DNA of 64,000 bases from Candidatus Accumulibacter aalborgensis. Its GTDB lineage: Bacteria; Pseudomonadota; Gammaproteobacteria; Burkholderiales; Rhodocyclaceae. Below, piece after piece: positions 58,778 through 64,000 of this stretch. The notes below the pieces were generated by a model, which did no database searches, had not been told where the DNA came from, and worked only from the letters and a program-made list of their open reading frames with translations. How positions within the stretch are numbered: position 1 is the first letter of the stretch; each line of letters begins with the position of its first letter. The stretch covers positions 35,378 through 99,377 of the forward strand of contig NZ_FLQX01000145.1 in NCBI RefSeq assembly GCF_900089955.1, written 5' to 3'. The position numbers were made by a program, and so were the translations under genes.

Positions 58778-59284
58778 TCAACCCTCGCCGTCCCAGTAAC
58801 CGACGGCGTCGGCCATGCGGCCGATGTGGCTGAAGCTGCGCTTGTCCTTGTCGCCACCGGGAGGCGAACCGGCGAGGACGAAGAACTTGCCGGAATCCGG
58901 GTAGATGCCGATGTCCGGCTGCTCCATCGTCGACACGCACAGGTAGCGCAGCGGCCCGGTCGAACAATTGACGATCTGGTGCGCCGATTCGACCCCGCCC
59001 GGCAGCAGCGCCACGACATCGCCAGCACGCAGTGGCCGTTCGCGGTCGCCGAGGCGCAGCGTGCCCTTGCCTGCGAGGACGACGATCATCTCCTCGTTCA
59101 CCACGTGCGCGTGGTACGGCCACGCCGCCTTGCCCGGCGGCACGACGCACAGACGCGCACCCAGCTTGCGCGCGCCGGTACGCGGACCGATCTGCGCCAT
59201 CGCCGCCTCGAAACGTTCACCGTTTTCCTGCGTCACCAGATCGAGCGCATCGAGATTGACGACAGGGTTTCGTTCTTCGCTCAT
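58778..59284 (-). CDS. Cupin-domain protein
   Basis: 168 aa. Single cupin: YHAHVVNEEMIVVLAGKGTL and the second motif PGGVESAHQIVNCS give metal-type His/Glu ligands. Cytoplasmic; function not determined. ATG 59284 with AAGGGGAG seven bases upstream. The open frame continues upstream to 59443 with unrelated residues that may be a decayed gene end. Confidence 0.85.
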   Translation of the reverse strand: MSEERNPVVNLDALDLVTQENGERFEAAMAQIGPRTGARKLGARLCVVPPGKAAWPYHAHVVNEEMIVVLAGKGTLRLGDRERPLRAGDVVALLPGGVESAHQIVNCSTGPLRYLCVSTMEQPDIGIYPDSGKFFVLAGSPPGGDKDKRSFSHIGRMADAVGYWDGEG

Positions 59285-59524
59285 GACATTTCTCCCCTTG
59301 AAGGTCGGTAAAAAAGGCGCGCCCGGCGCACGCGCATATCGGAAGGCTCTGGAAGAATCGCCGATGCTCAAGTAGCCGTTGATCGCTTCCATGCGCAAGG
59401 CATCGTCGAGCCGGCCGTCGATCAGGTCGAGGGCCGTTGCCATGATCTCATTCCTGCGCGCGTGCGACAGCCGTGATCCGGTATTATCGTCGCTGCCACA
59501 GTGAACGCCACAGGAGACGCGCAG

Positions 59525-59803
59525 ATGAACATCACCGAACTCTTCGCCATCGAACTCCCGATCAACGTGTTCACCGGCCGCCCGGCGCGCGGCATCGTCA
59601 ATCGCATCATGCGCGAACTGGGACCGATCAACGCGCTGGCACCTGAGTTTCCACTGGCGACGCCGGCTGTTGCAGCGCTGCGGGCGAAAACTGAAAGTCT
59701 GGGCAGTGGCGATTTTTCGCCCTTGTGGGCGGGACAGAATGCAATGGGGTGTCGGGAGGTTTCGGCGTCGGTGTTGACGCGGGAGTTCTGGGATGCGCGG
59801 TAG
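59525..59803 (+). pseudogene. Nitronate monooxygenase gene collapsed by an in-frame deletion
   Basis: The frame encodes a normal nitronate monooxygenase start (MNITELFAIELPI) followed directly by the C-terminal end of the same family (FTGRPARGIVNRIMRELGPI, then GSGDFSPLWAGQNAMGCR). The ~230 residues between, which hold the FMN-binding barrel and catalytic His, are missing. The frame is preserved to the stop, so a 92-residue peptide could still be made but not a working enzyme. Confidence 0.85.
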
Positions 59804-60356
59804 TCCGGCGCGTTAGCTTCCACTTATCGGCTAGAACAGTCAGCAACGGGTAGTCTTTGCAGTTCACCCAGGTCCGCTTTGCGAAGACCGGTCTGACCGG
59901 CTGCTATCGGCCATCAGCAGACATCCGCTCCTCGCTGAATTTGGCAGAACGAACGTCAGCAATGCCTCTGGCAGCGGACGTTCACAAAGATGTGTCGAAC
60001 TTCCGCTCTTCGGCCAATCCGGCCGTACGAGTCTCCGTGCTTGGAGGTCCGCAATGCGCCGATTACCAGCCATCGAGTCGGGAATCGCCTTCAACGGCAG
60101 CTTATCGATCTGACGAATTCACACTCCCGACCCAAACCGGCCTGATGACGACAGCAAGCTGTCTGGCTGCTTTCTGATCGCTTTGCTGCCACTCAAACTA
60201 TCAGGCTCACCGTCTCTAGCTCGGCCAAAGCCGCCAATTCGGTAAAGAGATGCTTGTGTCGGCTTACAGGCGCCAAGCAACCTCTTGCCCCTACATATAG
60301 AACCAGGGTCGGCAGTCCGCTGTATCAGCCTACTGAATTCGTGCACAATGCGAAGT
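59804..60356. other. Intergenic region with palindromic pieces, no supported gene
   Basis: About 550 bases. Open frames on both strands are short and lack ribosome-binding sites. Contains small palindromes such as GACCGGTCTGACCGG near 59888. It separates the decayed monooxygenase from the ietA gene and must contain the ietAS promoter. Confidence 0.4.
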
Positions 60357-61409
60357 ATGGCCAGCGCAGAACAACTCAGAGCTCTCATCAAGTCGCACAT
60401 TGCTCGTGACGATGGATATTTCTATTCCGTCGCCATGCAGGTCGCTGCGCACGAGGCGAAGCTAGGCCATGGCAAGTTGGCGGAAGATTTGCGCGACCTG
60501 ATCGATGCGGCCAAGACCCGGCTGGGCCAAGACCCTTCTGGCAAGATTGTGCCCATTGCCGGCGCCCTGAGTAACTCGACCAAACACCGGGGCGAACTAG
60601 CAGGTCTCCTGACCGTGATTCACCCAGCGAGCCGCCTGGGCGACATGGTTCTGGATGAAGTTGCGGCGATGCAACTCGCTCGTATCATCAAAGAGCAGCG
60701 CCAGCTTGCCCGGATCAAAGAGCATGGTTTGTCCCCCCGCCGAAAGCTATTGCTTGTGGGTCCCCCAGGGACCGGCAAGACGATGACAGCATCCGCTTTG
60801 GCGGGTGAATTAGGTATTCCGTTATTTCTCGTGCGCCTAGATTCGCTGATCACGAAGTTCATGGGCGAGACGGCCGCCAAACTGCGGCAGGTTTTTGATG
60901 CCATTGCTGACATTCGAGGCGTTTACTTCTTCGATGAGTTTGACGCGATCGGGTCGCAGCGCGGAAACGCCAACGATGTGGGCGAGATTCGGCGGGTTTT
61001 GAACAGCTTCCTGCAGATGATCGAGCATGACCAGTCGAATAGCCTCATTATTGCGGCGACGAACCATCCGGAGGCCCTGGACAGCGCCTTGTTCCGGCGC
61101 TTCGATGATGTTGTCGAATACCACTTGCCGACTTCGGCGCAGGCGCTTGACCTTATCCGGACGCGGTTGGGCGCGTTTGCGCCCAAGCCATTCAGGAAAG
61201 ACGGCTTGGTGGAACGGGCTGAAGGATTGAGTTACGCCGAAATTTGCCGTGCGGTGGATGAATCCATCAAAGACGCGATCATGCATGACCAGACCAATGT
61301 GCAACGCGCTGCGCTGGAGGGGGCGCTAGATGAACGCCGCCTTATCAGCGCCAAACTGACCCGGAACAAGACGCGAACAATAAGCGATGCCGGAACAGGC
61401 CCAAGATAA
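60357..61409 (+). CDS. ietA: AAA ATPase of an IetAS-type system (IetA-like)
   Basis: 350 aa from ATG 60357 (MASAEQLRALIKSHIARDDG); the ATG at 60348 is an alternative, and no strong ribosome-binding site is visible for either. Helical N-terminal ~120 residues, then an AAA+ domain: Walker A GPPGTGKT at 135-142, Walker B FFDEFD at 191-196, sensor region AATNHPEALDSALFRRFD. Sits directly before, and overlaps by 23 bases, a subtilisin-like protease gene. This pairing matches IetAS, first described as a stability/toxin-antitoxin pair on an Agrobacterium Ti plasmid and later reported among anti-phage systems. Assignment rests on domains and pairing. Confidence 0.88.
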   Translation: MASAEQLRALIKSHIARDDGYFYSVAMQVAAHEAKLGHGKLAEDLRDLIDAAKTRLGQDPSGKIVPIAGALSNSTKHRGELAGLLTVIHPASRLGDMVLDEVAAMQLARIIKEQRQLARIKEHGLSPRRKLLLVGPPGTGKTMTASALAGELGIPLFLVRLDSLITKFMGETAAKLRQVFDAIADIRGVYFFDEFDAIGSQRGNANDVGEIRRVLNSFLQMIEHDQSNSLIIAATNHPEALDSALFRRFDDVVEYHLPTSAQALDLIRTRLGAFAPKPFRKDGLVERAEGLSYAEICRAVDESIKDAIMHDQTNVQRAALEGALDERRLISAKLTRNKTRTISDAGTGPR

Positions 61410-63930
61410 GCGCCCACACCTTGTACTGACCAACACATCACAGGCCCAAGGGTTCAAGGCGCCGTCAATTGGTGGCGGCGGTCCAGCGGTGGTTCCCACG
61501 CCTGACCGTGTCCAACATGGGACCGCGCTGAAGGGGCAGCTGCAAGCGTTAAAGCCCATTGCGCAGCAGGTGGCCGATGCCCAGCGCGAGCAGGGCCTTG
61601 AAAGCGGCTTGGGCCTCCAGATTCAGTTCGTAGGTGTGCATGATGTTGCCATGGCCTTTGAGAGTCTTGGCAGCGAGCGCGGGCGGGACCCGTCAAAACA
61701 GATCGAAGTTCTGAGCGTCACGTCCGAAGGCGGGATAACGCACGCCAACGTTTTCGTCCCCGACGGGAAGCTCGCGCATTTCGAAAAGTACATCGAGGAC
61801 TATTTGGCGGAGCGGAAGAAGGCCAACGGTGACTCGAACGATCACCATGCCCTTCTGAACACCATTTCCTCCATCCGCAGCGCGGAACTCCGCGCCCTTT
61901 GGACGGACGAGCCCAAGCTATTTCCGCAGGAAGCCGACGAGCCATTTTGGTGGGAGGTCTGGCTGCCCGTTCGCGGTAATCGCGATGCAGTCGTTGCCTA
62001 CTTCCGAAAACTGGCAGGACTAGCAGAGTGCGAAGTCAGCGAGCATCAGATCAATTTTCCGGAACGCACCGTCGTCTTGATGTTCAGTTCTCGGAGGCAG
62101 TTATCCACCTCGGTCATGATGCTCAATTGCGTGGCCGAACTCCGCCGCGCCAAGGAGACCGCCGAATTCTTTGGCAGCATGACGCCGCTTGAGCAGCAGC
62201 AATGGGTTGTCGAAACTTTGGCGCGGCTGACGGTGCCGCCGGATGACGACTCCGTGCCGCGCGTCTGCTTGCTGGATTCGGGCGTGAATCGCGGGCATCC
62301 CCTGCTGTCGCCTTTTCTAAACCCCGCCGACCTGCACACGGTAAATCCCGTTTGGGGTGTGGACGATACGGCCAATCACGGTTCCGGCCTTGCAGGGCTC
62401 GTTGCGTTTGGAGACTTGTCGAATGCCTTGGCGACCGACGAACCGATCATCGCGTCGCATCGGTTGGAGTCGGTAAAGCTCACGCCCGAGCAGGGCGCTA
62501 ATGCAGGCGATTCGAAGCTACACGGGCACCTTTTTTCCGAAGCAGTTGCTCGCCCCGAAATTGTAGCGCCGCTGCGCCCACGCGTATTTACGTCGGCGGT
62601 TACATCCGACGATGACCGTGACCGGGGGAAACCCTCGGCGTGGTCGTCCGCCATTGATCGGCTCGCCTCTGACTACGATGGCAATGGTGAGTTTCCCCGC
62701 CTGTTCGTGTTGTGCACCGGCAATACTGAAGACGCGCAGAGCTGGAACACCTACCCCGCCAGCTTGAGTAGCCAAGGAATTCGCGATCCCGGCCAAGCGT
62801 GGAATGCGCTTACGGTCGGTGCTTTCACCGAAAAAGTGGTGATCACCGAAGCTGATGCCCAAGGCTATACCCCGGTTGCGCCATCCGGAGGTCTCAGCCC
62901 ATACACCCGCACATCGGCTGACTGGAGTACTGCCTGGCCGTTAAAGCCGGAAGTGGTCTTCGAAGGTGGCAATGCTGGAAAGAACGCGTTGGGGCCGATC
63001 GGGATTTCCAGCCTACACTTGCTGACGACCAATAATCTGCCGCTTCAGCGCCTTCTTACAACAACCAATGCCACCAGCGCCGCGTCGGCTTTGTGCGCGC
63101 GGATGGCGGGGCAGTTGATGGCCGCGTATCCAAATCTCCGCCCGGAAACTGTTCGTGCCTTGATCGTGCATTCTGCAGAGTGGACCGAGGCGATGCGTTC
63201 GGCTTACTTGCCGGCTAACCGGCCTGCTACGAAAGCGGATCATGTGACCCTGATCCGTCACTGCGGCTGGGGTGCGCCGAACTTGGATCGGGCGTTGTGG
63301 AGCGCCGGGAACTCGCTCACCTTGGTGGTAGAGGATGTTGTACATCCGTACCAGAAGGTGAAGGGTAAAGGTGTGGTCAGCCGGGACATGAATCTCCATT
63401 CTCTGCCTTGGCCGAAAGCGGAATTGATGGCGCTGCCGCCTGATACCGCCGTCGAGTTACGCATCACCTTGTCTTATTTCGTCGAGCCGAACCCATCGGC
63501 GCGTGGTATCGCTTCCAAGTTTCATTATCCGTCCCATCGCTTGCGGTTTGACGTTCAACGCCCCTTGGACGCGACAACGGCAGACTTCGTGGCGCGCATC
63601 AACGCGGCGACCGAGCGCGAGGACGATGGCGATCCGATTGACCCCAAAGATCCGAACTGGGTTTTGGGTGACCGGCAGCGCCACCGCGGTTCTCTGCATC
63701 AGGATATCTGGCATGGAACGGCCGCTGAGCTGGCCAGCAGAGGCTTTGTGGCGGTGTATCCAGCGAAAGGTTGGTGGCGTACTCGACAGACTCAGGAGCG
63801 GTACGACTTGCCCGCTCGCTACAGCCTCATTGTCTCGATCCTTACGCCTGCGATGGACGTTGATCTCTATACGCCAATTGCGCAACAGGTGGCGGCACTA
63901 ATCACTGTACCAGTCGAGGCTACGAACTGA
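61387..63930 (+). CDS. ietS: Subtilisin-like S8 protease of an IetAS-type system (IetS-like)
   Basis: 847 aa. N-terminal ~280 residues without a known motif. S8 peptidase domain: catalytic Asp D297 (CLLDSGVNRGHP), His H331 (TANHGSGLAGLVA), oxyanion Asn N446 (CTGNTED) and Ser S564 (TNATSAASALCARM) are all present, so it should be active. The C-terminal ~250 residues are a beta-rich domain. No signal peptide, so it acts in the cytoplasm, unlike most subtilases. Overlaps ietA by 23 bases. The 70 bases after its stop hold nothing recognised. Confidence 0.9.
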   Translation: MPEQAQDKRPHLVLTNTSQAQGFKAPSIGGGGPAVVPTPDRVQHGTALKGQLQALKPIAQQVADAQREQGLESGLGLQIQFVGVHDVAMAFESLGSERGRDPSKQIEVLSVTSEGGITHANVFVPDGKLAHFEKYIEDYLAERKKANGDSNDHHALLNTISSIRSAELRALWTDEPKLFPQEADEPFWWEVWLPVRGNRDAVVAYFRKLAGLAECEVSEHQINFPERTVVLMFSSRRQLSTSVMMLNCVAELRRAKETAEFFGSMTPLEQQQWVVETLARLTVPPDDDSVPRVCLLDSGVNRGHPLLSPFLNPADLHTVNPVWGVDDTANHGSGLAGLVAFGDLSNALATDEPIIASHRLESVKLTPEQGANAGDSKLHGHLFSEAVARPEIVAPLRPRVFTSAVTSDDDRDRGKPSAWSSAIDRLASDYDGNGEFPRLFVLCTGNTEDAQSWNTYPASLSSQGIRDPGQAWNALTVGAFTEKVVITEADAQGYTPVAPSGGLSPYTRTSADWSTAWPLKPEVVFEGGNAGKNALGPIGISSLHLLTTNNLPLQRLLTTTNATSAASALCARMAGQLMAAYPNLRPETVRALIVHSAEWTEAMRSAYLPANRPATKADHVTLIRHCGWGAPNLDRALWSAGNSLTLVVEDVVHPYQKVKGKGVVSRDMNLHSLPWPKAELMALPPDTAVELRITLSYFVEPNPSARGIASKFHYPSHRLRFDVQRPLDATTADFVARINAATEREDDGDPIDPKDPNWVLGDRQRHRGSLHQDIWHGTAAELASRGFVAVYPAKGWWRTRQTQERYDLPARYSLIVSILTPAMDVDLYTPIAQQVAALITVPVEATN

Positions 63931-64000
63931 CATCAGGGTTGTTACGTCCTCCCCTGGCCAAGGTCTAAGGGCTCCAAATATCCCGCGTACGGTCGGGAAG

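Noticed and set aside
59285..59443. In-frame upstream extension of the cupin gene
   Set aside because: The 53 residues are not cupin-like and the Shine-Dalgarno supports the later ATG. They may be the end of a decayed gene (LDDALRMEAINGY), but I cannot identify it.
1..64000. CRISPR arrays, insertion sequences with transposases, rRNA genes
   Set aside because: No regularly spaced repeats, no transposase-like reading frames and no rRNA sequence were seen.

Overview
This is high-GC DNA with dense genes, mostly host core metabolism and several accessory insertions. Gene content points to a betaproteobacterium, most likely in or near the Rhodocyclaceae ('Candidatus Accumulibacter'-like). The reasons are the DUF3683 dehydrogenase fusion, a cbb (Calvin cycle) cluster with a CbbR-type regulator, an SAH riboswitch on ahcY, a DUF2126 transglutaminase, DUF748/AsmA proteins and many short palindromic intergenic repeats. 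The genus is an inference; no rRNA is present.

Layout. 1-8 kb: a partial gene, a HIT protein, a giant FAD/Fe-S dehydrogenase, a di-haem peroxidase lipoprotein, and a response regulator-TPR protein coupled to a minimal histidine kinase. 8-13 kb: cstA, ybdD-like and CobW/YjiA-like genes, a haem protein (DUF3365) and a divergent pyrophosphatase. 13-15 kb: a dead formylglycine-enzyme-like gene, a tRNA-Thr and a diguanylate cyclase. 15-19.3 kb: the cbb operon fbp-prk-tkt on the minus strand. 19.5-26.8 kb: a type I restriction-modification operon hsdM-hsdS-(YhcG-type nuclease)-hsdR, lying between fbp and a CbbR-like LysR gene. 27.7-32.7 kb: a two-component pair, an M20 amidohydrolase, rapZ and a NusG-II protein. 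32.7-39.1 kb: an SAH riboswitch followed by a co-directional run ahcY, membrane protein, metF, J-domain protein, three unknown proteins, queC. 39-47.2 kb on the minus strand: YihY, a DUF748 protein, a CBS/CorC protein and aroD. 47.2-49.9 kb: a phosphoesterase lipoprotein and a FitAB/VapBC module, bracketed by duplicated aroD/gltA ends. 50-58 kb: gltA, a small unknown protein, glnD and a DUF2126 transglutaminase. 58-60.3 kb: a decayed zone with a vapBC deletion scar and a collapsed nitronate monooxygenase gene. 60.3-63.9 kb: an AAA ATPase plus subtilisin-like protease pair matching IetAS.

How it fits together. The SAH riboswitch, ahcY and metF form the activated-methyl cycle; fbp, prk and tkt regenerate ribulose-1,5-bisphosphate under a CbbR-type regulator; glnD and the two-component systems handle regulation. 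The accessory layer holds two likely defence systems (type I R-M with an extra nuclease, and IetAS) and toxin-antitoxin modules. The strongest unusual signals are a three-copy structured repeat with a compensatory base-pair change, a nested inverted repeat that contains the hsdM ribosome-binding site, and two places where the end of a core gene has been duplicated around intervening genes.
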